Assembly: GCA_031396205.1 (NCBI GenBank)
Contig: JANNKH010000080.1
Location: 20,556 to 84,555 of the forward strand
Length of the DNA stretch: 64,000 nt
DNA from: CAISIP01 sp031396205
GTDB taxonomy: Bacteria > Pseudomonadota > Gammaproteobacteria > Burkholderiales > Burkholderiaceae_C
Direction: 5' to 3'
Part shown: in pieces, positions 17,481 to 25,201 of the stretch
Position numbering within the stretch: position 1 is the stretch's first letter
Layout of the letters: every line of letters starts with the position of its first letter
Program-made: the position numbers and the translations under genes
The notes under the pieces: model-generated
Told to the model about the DNA's origin: nothing
What the model saw: the letters and a program-made list of their open reading frames with translations, nothing else
Database searches by the model: none

Positions 17481-18500
17481 TCAGAACGCGGCCTGCCCCA
17501 GCTTCTCCAGCTGTGCCAGCAGCGCATCGGCCACCTGCAAACCGGCCGTGGCCGCCTTGCGCTCCAGCGCCAGCCGGCGCGCGCCGGCCAGCCGCACGCC
17601 GTCGTCGCGCAGCATTTCCGAGATGACGGCTTCCATGCGGTCGTAGTACGCGTCGGTGCCGGCCAGTGCTCCCGGATCGACCACGATGAAGGTCTGGCCG
17701 ATCCGCGGCTGGTTGCCGTCGTCGACAAAAAACGAGCTGGCCTCAAAACCAAACTGCGCGCCAATGACCGCAGTGACCATCAATTCGACCATCAGCGCCA
17801 GCATTGCCCCCTTGGGGCTGGTTGCTGCGCCAACAGGAAGCATCGAGCCCAACATGCCTTTTTGCGGGTCGGTCGTGGGTTCGCCATCGGCATCGAGGGC
17901 CCAACCCAACGGGATTGCTTTGCCTTCCTTGGCGGCCACCATCAGCTTGCCGCGCGCGACTTCGCTCAGCGACAGGTCGATCATCAGCGGATCGGCGTTG
18001 CGGCGCGGAAAAATCGCGGCGACCGGGTTGGTGCCAAACACCGGATGGCGTCCGCCGGCCGCCGGCATCGCGGCTGGGGAATTGGCAAACGCCATGGCCA
18101 CCATGCCGGCCTGTGCGACCGGCCGCAGATGGTCGACCATGACGCCGGCATGGTGGCTGTTGGTGACGCCGGCAAAACAGACGCCGAACTCGCGCGCCGT
18201 CGCAATCGCCGTAACGATGGCCAGGTCGCAAGCTGGAAAGGCCAGGCCGCTGCCGGCATCGACCAGCACTGCTGCGCCTTTTCGCCGGGAGACGGTTGCG
18301 ACAGCCATGCCGTTGGCGCGGCCATTGCGCAGGTGGGTGCAGTACTGCCCGACCCGGCTGAGCCCGTGCCCGGACAGGCCCTGAGACTCGGCCAGCACCA
18401 GCGCCCGGGCGACCGAGCGGGCCATCGCATCGTTGGCACCGGCCGCCGCCAGCGCCTGCGTCACAAGTTCAGTGGCCTTTTGTGTGGTCAGATGGGCCAT
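17481..18500 (-). CDS. comC: (R)-sulfolactate/L-malate-type dehydrogenase (LDH2 family, ComC-like)
   Basis: This 339-residue NAD(P)-dependent enzyme belongs to the malate/L-sulfolactate/L-lactate dehydrogenase family, which differs from classical Rossmann dehydrogenases. Family landmarks are GLSGHGLSRVGQY near residue 45, TNSHHAGVMVDHLRP near 115 and the FGTNPVAAIFPR segment near 160. The gene follows slcC with a TGATG overlap and is last in a set with suyA and suyB. In known sulfolactate degraders ComC and SlcC work as a pair of opposite stereospecificity that converts (S)- to (R)-sulfolactate through sulfopyruvate. That role is inferred from gene context; lactate or malate activity is possible. 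Confidence 0.75.
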   Translation of the reverse strand: MAHLTTQKATELVTQALAAAGANDAMARSVARALVLAESQGLSGHGLSRVGQYCTHLRNGRANGMAVATVSRRKGAAVLVDAGSGLAFPACDLAIVTAIATAREFGVCFAGVTNSHHAGVMVDHLRPVAQAGMVAMAFANSPAAMPAAGGRHPVFGTNPVAAIFPRRNADPLMIDLSLSEVARGKLMVAAKEGKAIPLGWALDADGEPTTDPQKGMLGSMLPVGAATSPKGAMLALMVELMVTAVIGAQFGFEASSFFVDDGNQPRIGQTFIVVDPGALAGTDAYYDRMEAVISEMLRDDGVRLAGARRLALERKAATAGLQVADALLAQLEKLGQAAF

Positions 18501-19423
18501 CAGTGCAACGCCTCCAGCACTTTCTCGGCAATCAGCAACGACACCCGCTCATTCGACTCGGCGCTGACGCCCGAGATATGGGGAGTCAACAGCAGGTTCG
18601 GGCAGTCCAGCAGATCGGCGCTCGCGGCCAATGGCTCGACGTCGAATACGTCGATCGCCGCGCCACCCAGGTGACCCTTGCGCAACGATGCGGCAACAGC
18701 GGGCAGATCGACGATATGCCCGCGCGACGTATTGATCAGCACCGCGCCGGGCTTCATCGACGCGATGCATCTGGCATCGAACAGGCCGCGGGTCGCATCG
18801 ACCAGTGGCACATGCAGGGTTATCACATCGGCCTGCACGATCAGCTCCTGCAGCCCGACATGCTTCACACCGGTCTGCAGGAATACCGGTGTGTTGGTGT
18901 CGAGCATCGCGTCGAAGGCGATCACCTGCATGCCCAGGCCCATCGCCAGGCGCGCGGTCGTGCGCCCGATGGAGCCAAAGCCGATGATGCCCAGCATCTT
19001 GCCGGCGGTTTCGCGTCCGTTGCCAAGGGCGTTGCGCGGCCACTTGCCGGCAGCGACATCGGCTGTGGACGCGAATGCTCCGCGCAACAGCAGCATGGCT
19101 GCGGTGATCACGTATTCGGCCACGCTCAGGGCATTGGCGCCGGTGGCAGGAATCACCTCCATGCCGCTGGCTTCGCAGCCCGGCACGTCAATGTTGTCAA
19201 GGCCCACGCCCAGGCGGCCGATCACCGTGCAGCGCGTCAGGGCGCCCAGCAGGTCGCCGCGCACCTGGGTGCGGTTGCGCACGATCAGTGCGTCGGCGGT
19301 TTGCGCCAGCTGCAACAGGCGCGGCAGGTCATCGACCAGGGCCGGGTCATACACCACATCGTGGCGTGCCTGCAGCTGCGCCACGGCGCGCTGGTCCATG
19401 AATTCGGAGATCACTATGTGCAT
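18500..19423 (-). CDS. slcC: (S)-sulfolactate dehydrogenase-like D-2-hydroxyacid dehydrogenase
   Basis: This 307-residue protein is a D-3-phosphoglycerate-dehydrogenase-type 2-hydroxyacid dehydrogenase. The NAD loop is GIIGFGSIGRTTARLAMGLG. The catalytic residues appear as Arg in NTSRGHIVD, Glu in DVFDVEPL and His in LTPHISGVSAES. It lacks the regulatory ACT domain of biosynthetic SerA, so serine synthesis is unlikely. The ATG at 19423 starts at MHIVISEF; upstream residues are not family-like. It lies between suyB and comC, the setting of SlcC, which oxidises (S)-sulfolactate to sulfopyruvate. The 175 bases before it contain no recognised gene. Confidence 0.75.
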   Translation of the reverse strand: MHIVISEFMDQRAVAQLQARHDVVYDPALVDDLPRLLQLAQTADALIVRNRTQVRGDLLGALTRCTVIGRLGVGLDNIDVPGCEASGMEVIPATGANALSVAEYVITAAMLLLRGAFASTADVAAGKWPRNALGNGRETAGKMLGIIGFGSIGRTTARLAMGLGMQVIAFDAMLDTNTPVFLQTGVKHVGLQELIVQADVITLHVPLVDATRGLFDARCIASMKPGAVLINTSRGHIVDLPAVAASLRKGHLGGAAIDVFDVEPLAASADLLDCPNLLLTPHISGVSAESNERVSLLIAEKVLEALH

Positions 19424-19598
19424 GATGATGGTGCGTGAAAGCGAATGGGAAGAGGTGCGAGTCGTGTTGGTCACGCGTAGCCGGTCGTCAATCCGGCAAG
19501 ACAACCGCGACCGGCGCCAGCGGACCAGTCCTGCGGCGTTGCACCTGCGCGGCCCCATCAGGTGACAGCGGCGCGCGGGTGAACGTCAACAACTTTGG

Positions 19599-20774
19599 TC
19601 ATGCGCTTTCGTACAGGCGCGTCATCACAAACTCGCGGTGCCCCAGCGACTCGGCTGCCGTCAGGCGCCCATTGGCGGTACGCAGCATGTTCTCTAGCAG
19701 CTTGTCGCCTGCCTCATCGAGCGTGATCTCGCGCTGCAGCAGGCCGGTGACGTCGACGTCGATGTGCTCGCTCATGGTGCGCACGGTGCGCGGGTTGGCG
19801 CACAGCTTGATGACCGGCACGATGGCGTTGCCAATCACATTGCCCTGTCCGGTGGGGAACAGGTGCACGGCGTAGCCCGAGGCGGCGCACAGGGTCACCA
19901 TCTCGGCAGCGGCGCTGCTCGAATCCATAAACCACAGGCCCGGATGGGTCGGCATCTCGGCCTTGTCGATCACGCCGTCCACGGTGCAGACCTTGCCGAT
20001 TTTCTGAATGTTGCCCAGCGCCTTTTCCTCTATCGTGGTCAGGCCGCCGGCGATGTTGCCCTTGGTCGGCTGGCTGTCGGCCAGGTCGCTGGTCTTGTGG
20101 CGATTGATGACATCCTGGTAGCGGTCGAACATCTGCATGAACTTCTGGCGTACGTCGTCGTTGGCGCAGCGCGCCGCCACGATGTGCTCGCCACCCGTCA
20201 GTTCGGTTGTCTCGCCAAAACACAGGTAATTACCCAGCGGGTGCAGCTTGTCGAATGCATTGCCGACGGCCGGGTTGGCACCGCAGCCGCTGGTGGTGTC
20301 GGACTCGCCGCACTTGGTGCTGACCCACAGATCGGAGATCGGGCAAACCTCGCGCTGCTTCTCGCTGGCCCACTGCACGTAGTCTTTGGCTGCCTTGCTC
20401 GCGCGCAGGATGGTGTCGTGGTCGCCGTGCAGTTCGATGCCGAAACCGACCACCGGCTTGCCGGTGGCCTTGATGCCTTCGACGACTTTCTGGGTCCAGC
20501 CATCCTCGATGCCGATCACGACCACCGCAGCGACGTTGGGATTGCAGCCAGCACCGATCAGGGTGCGGAAATGCAGATCCAGGTCGGCGCCGAACTGCAG
20601 CCGGCCGTAGGGGTGGGGAATCGCCATCGAGCCCTTGATGTTGTGGGCGACCGCCTCGGCGGCGGCATTGGACAGGTCGTCCAGCGGCAGGATGATGACG
20701 TGGTTGCGGATGCCGACGCGGCCGTTTTCACGCCGATAGCCGAGGAAGGTGGTGTTCTTGTCGATGATGGACAT
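19599..20774 (-). CDS. suyB: (2R)-sulfolactate sulfo-lyase, large subunit (UxaA family)
   Basis: SuyB with SuyA cleaves (R)-sulfolactate to pyruvate and sulfite. The 391-residue protein is the catalytic C-terminal half of the altronate/galactarate dehydratase superfamily as a separate chain. The N-terminus reads FLGYRRENGRVGIRNHVIIL. Conserved cysteine and serine segments follow, LIGAGCNPNVAAVVVIGIE and STKCGESDTTSGCGANPA, and the end shows the metal-site-type FPTGQGNVIGNAIVPVIKLCA. The small subunit is encoded 52 bases upstream. True UxaA and GarD are single chains of about 500 residues, so the split form plus slcC and comC neighbours favours SuyB over a sugar-acid dehydratase. Confidence 0.82.
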   Translation of the reverse strand: MSIIDKNTTFLGYRRENGRVGIRNHVIILPLDDLSNAAAEAVAHNIKGSMAIPHPYGRLQFGADLDLHFRTLIGAGCNPNVAAVVVIGIEDGWTQKVVEGIKATGKPVVGFGIELHGDHDTILRASKAAKDYVQWASEKQREVCPISDLWVSTKCGESDTTSGCGANPAVGNAFDKLHPLGNYLCFGETTELTGGEHIVAARCANDDVRQKFMQMFDRYQDVINRHKTSDLADSQPTKGNIAGGLTTIEEKALGNIQKIGKVCTVDGVIDKAEMPTHPGLWFMDSSSAAAEMVTLCAASGYAVHLFPTGQGNVIGNAIVPVIKLCANPRTVRTMSEHIDVDVTGLLQREITLDEAGDKLLENMLRTANGRLTAAESLGHREFVMTRLYESA

Positions 20775-20826
20775 GGCTTGTTTCTCTGGTCTGGGAATAG
20801 TGGGAGGAGGTTGTTTTCAGGCTGGC

Positions 20827-21108
20827 TTACCAGCGCTTGGTCTTGATGTTGTGCACATGGGCATGCTGGCCGACCGCGATCGGCGCAACCACCTTGCCCA
20901 TGTCGATGCCATATTTCATGACGGTGTCGCCGACGGCCATGTCCTTGAGCGCGACCTTGTGGCCGATCGGGATGTCCTGCTTGGCATGGACCTTGATCAT
21001 CTTGTCGTCGTCCATGATCCAGCCGGTCATCTCGGTACCGGCAGTCACGCCTTCCACCACCACGACGGCCACGGTGTCCTTGGCGTCGTGCAAAACAAAA
21101 TGAATCAT
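20827..21108 (-). CDS. suyA: (2R)-sulfolactate sulfo-lyase, small subunit (SAF domain)
   Basis: This 93-residue protein is a stand-alone SAF domain equal to the N-terminal domain of UxaA/GarD. Features include HFVLHDAKDTVAVVVVEG, the QDIPIGHKVALKDM motif typical of the domain, and KYGIDMGKVVAPIAVGQHAHVHN, whose histidine pair ends the domain. It is the first gene of the operon, with a GGAGA ribosome site upstream of its ATG. A longer frame extends 29 codons further upstream but runs into AT-rich non-coding sequence and is rejected. The partner is SuyB, and the complex would release sulfite. Confidence 0.82.
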   Translation of the reverse strand: MIHFVLHDAKDTVAVVVVEGVTAGTEMTGWIMDDDKMIKVHAKQDIPIGHKVALKDMAVGDTVMKYGIDMGKVVAPIAVGQHAHVHNIKTKRW

Positions 21109-21199
21109 GGGGTCTCCAGTTGCAAAAAAAATAGTCGGAACGGGGCGGGAAAAATGCAAGTGTAGGTGCCAGAACCAGCATGTCAATCGGGTCATTTAT

Positions 21200-21217
21200 A
21201 TGAGTTGTATGAATTGC
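21200..21217. promoter_or_regulatory. Tandem 9-bp direct repeat between suyA and gntR, possible operator
   Basis: ATGAGTTGT and ATGAATTGC follow each other directly between the divergent suyA and GntR genes, in a short AT-rich patch. They may be part of a regulator or polymerase site. The pattern is weak and no dyad could be fixed. Confidence 0.3.
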
Positions 21218-21244
21218 ATTCGTTGGCTACACTGCCCGCCAGAC

Positions 21245-22030
21245 ATGACGATCGACGAACTGGAACTCTCCCCGCTGGCCGACGCTGGCGCCATGCCGCT
21301 GTACCGGCAGGTCAAGCGGCAACTGCAGCGCGTGATCGAGTCCGGCCGCTGTCCGCCGGGACAGCCGCTACCCAACGAAGCGGCGATCGCGCAGGCCCTG
21401 CAGGTCAGTATCGGTACGCTGCGCCGCGCGGTCGACGAACTGGTGCATGAACATGCGCTGGTGCGCCGCCAGGGCAAGGGCACCTTTGTCGCGCTGCATG
21501 GCAACGACCGCTTTCTGTTCCACTTTTTCCACATCGAGCCACGGCTGGATCCGCGCTTCGCCGATCTGGCGCCGGCGGCGGAGTATCCGCTGGTGGAGAG
21601 TCTTGGATTCGAGCGCGATCGGGCGGGCGAGGTGGACGCCGGCGCCTTGCGCATCAAGCCAGGCGATCCGGTGATCCGCTTCGACAACCGTTTGTCGTTG
21701 TCCGGCCGCCCGGTGGTGCACGACCGGATCGCGATTCCGGCGCTGATGTTCAAGGGCCTGACCGAAAAGCGTCTGCGCGATCGCCAGAGCACGATCTACA
21801 GCCTGTACCAGACCGAGTTCGGCATCACGGTGCTGCATGCCCAGGAGCGCACCCGCGCGGCGGCTGCAGATCGAAGCACCGCGCGGCTGCTGGGTGTGCC
21901 GGTCGGCCAACCCGTGCTCGAGGTGCATCGCACCGCGCTTACCTTCGGCGACAAACCGGTCGAGTACCGCGTCTCGACCATCAACACCCACTTGCACGAC
22001 TATGTCAGCATGCTGTCCAAGCGGCTGTGA
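21245..22030 (+). CDS. GntR-family regulator, HutC subfamily (UTRA domain)
   Basis: This 261-residue regulator starts with a winged helix (MPLYRQVKRQLQRVIESGRC, then LPNEAAIAQALQVSIGTLRR) and ends with a UTRA effector domain (for example DRIAIPALMFKGL and EYRVSTINTHLHDYV). The ATG at 21245 gives the usual short arm before the DNA-binding domain; an upstream ATG at 21200 would add 15 residues and cannot be excluded. It is divergent from suyA, so it most likely controls the sulfolactate operon in response to sulfolactate or an intermediate. That regulatory target is inferred from position only. Confidence 0.85.
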   Translation: MTIDELELSPLADAGAMPLYRQVKRQLQRVIESGRCPPGQPLPNEAAIAQALQVSIGTLRRAVDELVHEHALVRRQGKGTFVALHGNDRFLFHFFHIEPRLDPRFADLAPAAEYPLVESLGFERDRAGEVDAGALRIKPGDPVIRFDNRLSLSGRPVVHDRIAIPALMFKGLTEKRLRDRQSTIYSLYQTEFGITVLHAQERTRAAAADRSTARLLGVPVGQPVLEVHRTALTFGDKPVEYRVSTINTHLHDYVSMLSKRL

Positions 22031-22041
22031 TCGCCCCCAGC

Positions 22042-22056
22042 CCTGGCTTCGCCAGG
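22042..22056. repeat. Short GC-rich hairpin in a C/G-run intergenic segment
   Basis: CCTGGC-TTC-GCCAGG forms a six-bp stem directly before a run of C and a facing run of G (about 22057-22071). Such C/G-run hairpin segments recur between convergent genes in Comamonadaceae genomes. It lies between the convergent GntR and CDP-alcohol transferase genes and could end transcripts from both sides. Confidence 0.4.
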
Positions 22057-22122
22057 CCCCCCCCCAGGGGGTGCAAGAAAACTTGGGGGCGGCCCGGCGC
22101 TTTCTTGAGAGCCGGCGCCAGT

Positions 22123-22728
22123 TCAGGAGAATGCGCGCCAGCCCCACCAGATGCGGGTGATGGTGGTGACCAGGCACATGGCTGCGTAGACACTGGCGAT
22201 CAACGCAAAGTGCTGCGGCCAGATGCACATCGCGCCAAAGCAGACCAGTGTTTCGGTCGCCTCGGTCAGGCCGCCCAGGAAATAGAACGACTTGTCGGGC
22301 CAGGACAGGCTGTCCATCTGGCGCTTGGCGGCGATGGTGGCAAACGCCAGGAAGCTGGACATGGTGCCGCAGAACGCCGCCAACAACAGCGCTGCGGCCA
22401 GCGCATTGCGACCGGGGTCGGCAACCGCGAATGCCAGCGGTATCGCGGCGTAGAAAACGAAATCCAGTGCGATGTCCAGAAATCCGCCCGCGTCGGTGGT
22501 GCGCGAGCGCCGGGCAATGGCGCCGTCCAGGCCATCGCACAGGCGCGACAGCAGGATCGCCAGCGCCGCGACCAGAAAATACTGCAGGGCGATCAGCACG
22601 GCCGCTGCCATGCCGATGCCAAAACCGAGCAGGGTCATAAGGTTGGCTCCCACGCCCATGTTCGCAAGCACCCGCGCGAGTCGGTCGATGGCGGGTTTGA
22701 TCAGGGTGGCGGCGGCGCGGTCCAGCAC
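22123..22728 (-). CDS. CDP-alcohol phosphatidyltransferase family membrane protein (YnjF-like)
   Basis: This 201-residue membrane protein carries the family signature for CDP-alcohol phosphotransfer: Asp and Gly in CDGLDGAIARRSRTTDAGG, followed by FLDIALD, giving the D-x2-DG-x2-AR-x8-G-x3-D-x3-D pattern complete. Several hydrophobic helices surround it. In E. coli the homologue ynjF closes the ynjABCDEF cluster, and here the gene lies 21 bases after a YnjD-like ATPase gene on the same strand, preserving that order. The alcohol acceptor is unknown, so a phospholipid or other membrane lipid product cannot be specified. Confidence 0.82.
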   Translation of the reverse strand: MLDRAAATLIKPAIDRLARVLANMGVGANLMTLLGFGIGMAAAVLIALQYFLVAALAILLSRLCDGLDGAIARRSRTTDAGGFLDIALDFVFYAAIPLAFAVADPGRNALAAALLLAAFCGTMSSFLAFATIAAKRQMDSLSWPDKSFYFLGGLTEATETLVCFGAMCIWPQHFALIASVYAAMCLVTTITRIWWGWRAFS

Positions 22729-22749
22729 GGGAACTTGGGTGGTGTTGGG

Positions 22750-23382
22750 TCAGGTCGGTCGGGCCAGTCGGGTCAGATGCGCCGGATCGGCGATATCGGC
22801 GTGGTCGTGCGTCACCATTAGTGCCGGAATCTGACGTTTTCTTACCAACGCAAAGACAAACTGGCGCACCCGCTCGCGCAACTCGGCATCCAGGCGCGAG
22901 AACGGCTCGTCGAGCAACAGGGCCAGGGGTTCTGCCAGCAGGGCGCGCATCAGCGCCACCCTGGCACGTTGACCGCCAGACAGGGTAGCCGGATTGGCAT
23001 CCGCAAAGCCGGTCAGTTCGAGAGCGTCCAGCCCCTCGGCAACGCGCGCACGGCGCACCGGCGTCGGGCCGGGCGGCACCGCGAACAACAGGTTCTCGGC
23101 AACGGTCATGTGCGCAAACAGCAGGTCGTCCTGGAACAAAATGCCGACGCGCCGACGCTCGGTCGGCAAGTTGTCGATGCGCTGTCCCTGCAGCGACACG
23201 CTGCCGCTGAAATGCAGCCCGGGAGGCAGCGTGCCGCAGATCGCCGCCAGCAGACTGGACTTGCCCGAACCACTGGCGCCCATGACGGTATGGATCGCGC
23301 CCGGCAACACCTGCAGGTCGACATCCTGCACCAGCGTGGCCCGATCCGTGGCGAGGCGCCGGACATGGACCTGCAATGTCAT
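22750..23382 (-). CDS. ABC transporter ATP-binding protein, YnjD-like
   Basis: This 210-residue ATPase has the Walker A loop GASGSGKSS near residue 36, the Q-loop FQDDLLF, the signature LSGGQRARVALMRALLAEP and the Walker B plus D-loop LLLDEPFSRLD, followed by the switch histidine in VTHDHAD. The start is the ATG of MTLQVHVRRL. Its predicted partners are the YnjC-like permease at 25202 and the YnjB-like binding protein at 28496. Plus-strand genes now lie between them. The transported solute of Ynj systems is not established, though thiamine-like or other small cationic ligands have been suggested. Confidence 0.85.
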   Translation of the reverse strand: MTLQVHVRRLATDRATLVQDVDLQVLPGAIHTVMGASGSGKSSLLAAICGTLPPGLHFSGSVSLQGQRIDNLPTERRRVGILFQDDLLFAHMTVAENLLFAVPPGPTPVRRARVAEGLDALELTGFADANPATLSGGQRARVALMRALLAEPLALLLDEPFSRLDAELRERVRQFVFALVRKRQIPALMVTHDHADIADPAHLTRLARPT

Positions 23383-23544
23383 CGCCGGCTTTCTCGCGCG
23401 ACTTGCTGCGTCGACGCAGTGCTTGGTCCGGGTCTCAGGGTTATGGCCCAAGCGGCGGAGGACATGGTGAGAGTGATAATACGTGGGCATGTTTCCGGGT
23501 GCCGCGTGCGCCCGGGATGTCCCAACCGATTTGAAGGAATCCGC

Positions 23545-24123
23545 ATGAAGAAGATGATTGTCGCCCTGTTGCTGCTCGCGGCTGCGGGCGCACACGCGCA
23601 GTCCACGCCAGCCAAGAAGGAACTGGTGGCCAAGATGTTGCTATTGCAGCAGCCGGCCATTGAACTGATGGCGCGGGCCATGGCCGAGCAGCCGGCCCAG
23701 ATTTTGATGCAAAGGGCCGGTCCGATCCTGCAGCAGCGCATTCCGCCGGACAAGCGACAGGCCGTGGCGCAGGAGATCCAGGCGGACGTCAAGAAGTATG
23801 TCGATGAGACCGTGCCGATGGTGCGCGAGCGTGCAGTTGCCCTGGCGCCTTCCACGATCGGCGTGCTGCTGGACGAACGGTTCACCGAAGACGAACTCAA
23901 GCAGCTGATCGCGATCATCGAGTCACCGGTCAACCGCAAGTTCCAGCAACTGGGCGCCGAGATGCAAAAAGGCCTGACCGAGAAGCTGGTTGCCGAAACC
24001 AAACTCTTGATTGAGCCCAAGATCCGCGCACTGGACCGTTCGGTCGGGAATCGTCTGGGCCTGCAGGCGCCGGCTGCAAGGGCACCGGCTGCAAGGGCAC
24101 CGGCCGCGGCCGCCAGCAAATAG
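23545..24123 (+). CDS. DUF2059 exported protein with an Ala-Pro-Arg tail repeat
   Basis: This 192-residue protein has a clear signal peptide (MKKMIVALLLLAAAGAHAQ) and a helical DUF2059-type body with the typical DERFTEDELKQLIAIIESPV segment. Function is unknown, but export to the periplasm is likely. The C-terminus carries an APAARAPAARAPAAA low-complexity tail encoded by an exact 15-bp tandem repeat at 24071-24100. A good ribosome site (GAAGGA) precedes the ATG. The gene lies between the ynjD-like and ynjC-like genes on the opposite strand. Confidence 0.8.
   Translation: MKKMIVALLLLAAAGAHAQSTPAKKELVAKMLLLQQPAIELMARAMAEQPAQILMQRAGPILQQRIPPDKRQAVAQEIQADVKKYVDETVPMVRERAVALAPSTIGVLLDERFTEDELKQLIAIIESPVNRKFQQLGAEMQKGLTEKLVAETKLLIEPKIRALDRSVGNRLGLQAPAARAPAARAPAAAASK
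24071..24100. repeat. Two exact 15-bp tandem copies in the DUF2059 gene
   Basis: CGGCTGCAAGGGCAC is repeated without change at 24071-24085 and 24086-24100. Each copy adds five codons and keeps the frame, so the tail could expand or contract by slippage without breaking the protein. Confidence 0.85.
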
Positions 24124-24157
24124 GCGTCTGCGGTATTGCCGTCATCGGGCAAGCGCG

Positions 24158-25192
24158 ATGATTGCAAACCTGTCCGGCGTGCGCATTCCCCTGGTACAGG
24201 CGCCAATGGCCGGCGTTCAGGGAGTGGAACTGGCACTGGCTGTTGCGGGCGCCGGTGCCCTGGGTTCGTTGCCCTGTGCCATGCTCGGGCTCGATGCGCT
24301 GCGCACCGCACTCGAACGCATCCGGGCCCAGTCGGCGACCGTCAACATCAACTTTTTTTGCCACACGCCGCAGCTACCGGATTTACAGCGTGAGGCCGCC
24401 TGGCGCGCGGTCCTGGCACCCTACTACGGCGCATTAGGCGTAGACCCGCAGCAAGAAACCAAGATGCCCGCGCGCGCTCCGTTCTCCCAGGCCGTCGCCG
24501 ATCTATTGGCCGAGTTCAAGCCGCCGGTAGTGAGTTTTCATTTCGGCCTTCCCGCGCCTGAGCTCCTGCGGCGAGTGCGCAGTTGGGGTGCGCACGTGAT
24601 GTCGAGCGCGACGACCATCGACGAGGCCCGCTGGCTCGAGGCGCATGGGGTCGATGCGGTCATCGCGCAGGGCCTTGAAGCGGGCGGCCACCGCGGTATG
24701 TTCCTGACGCAGGACACCAGCACCCAGATCGGCACCCTTGCGCTGGTAAGGCAGATGGTGCGGGCCGTGCGGGTTCCGGTCATCGCCGCCGGGGGCATTG
24801 CCGATGCGCAGGGCGTGGCAGCGGCAATGGCGCTGGGCGCCGCGGGCGTGCAGGTGGGCACCGCGTACCTGCTGTGCCCCGAGGCCACCACCGGCGTGGT
24901 GCACCGCGCGGCCTTGCAGAGCAGTGTGGCTGGCCACACTGCATTGACGAGACTGTTTACGGGTCGCCCGGCGCGCGGTATCGTGAACCGCCTGATGCGC
25001 GAACTTGGCGACCGCGAAACGTTGGCGCCGGAGTTCCCGATGGCCAGCGTCGCATTGGCGCCACTGCGCCAGGCCGCCGAGTTACAAGGCCTGGGTGATT
25101 TCACCCCGCTGTGGTCCGGCCAGAACGCCAGTGGTTGCGCCGCCGTTCCAGCTGCGCAATTGACGCAGTCCCTGGCGCGCGGCTTCGGGTAG
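24158..25192 (+). CDS. Nitronate monooxygenase (NMO) family flavoenzyme
   Basis: This 344-residue FMN-dependent TIM-barrel enzyme resembles class I nitronate monooxygenases, which oxidise alkyl nitronates. Landmarks include the early IPLVQAPMAGVQG, the VINFFCH-type second strand (ATVNINFFCHTP), the HFGLPAPELL segment, QGLEAGGHRG near residue 170 and AAGGIADAQGVAAAMALGA followed by VGTAYLLCPEA, which carry the flavin phosphate contacts. It stands 34 bases after the DUF2059 gene on the same strand. Natural substrate may be a nitronate toxin such as propionate-3-nitronate, but this is a family-level statement. Confidence 0.88.
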   Translation: MIANLSGVRIPLVQAPMAGVQGVELALAVAGAGALGSLPCAMLGLDALRTALERIRAQSATVNINFFCHTPQLPDLQREAAWRAVLAPYYGALGVDPQQETKMPARAPFSQAVADLLAEFKPPVVSFHFGLPAPELLRRVRSWGAHVMSSATTIDEARWLEAHGVDAVIAQGLEAGGHRGMFLTQDTSTQIGTLALVRQMVRAVRVPVIAAGGIADAQGVAAAMALGAAGVQVGTAYLLCPEATTGVVHRAALQSSVAGHTALTRLFTGRPARGIVNRLMRELGDRETLAPEFPMASVALAPLRQAAELQGLGDFTPLWSGQNASGCAAVPAAQLTQSLARGFG

Positions 25193-25201
25193 CGCGGCCA
25201 C

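Noticed and set aside
18482..19438. 318-codon plus-strand frame over slcC
   Set aside because: The minus strand encodes a full D-2-hydroxyacid dehydrogenase with all catalytic residues; the plus frame has no motif.
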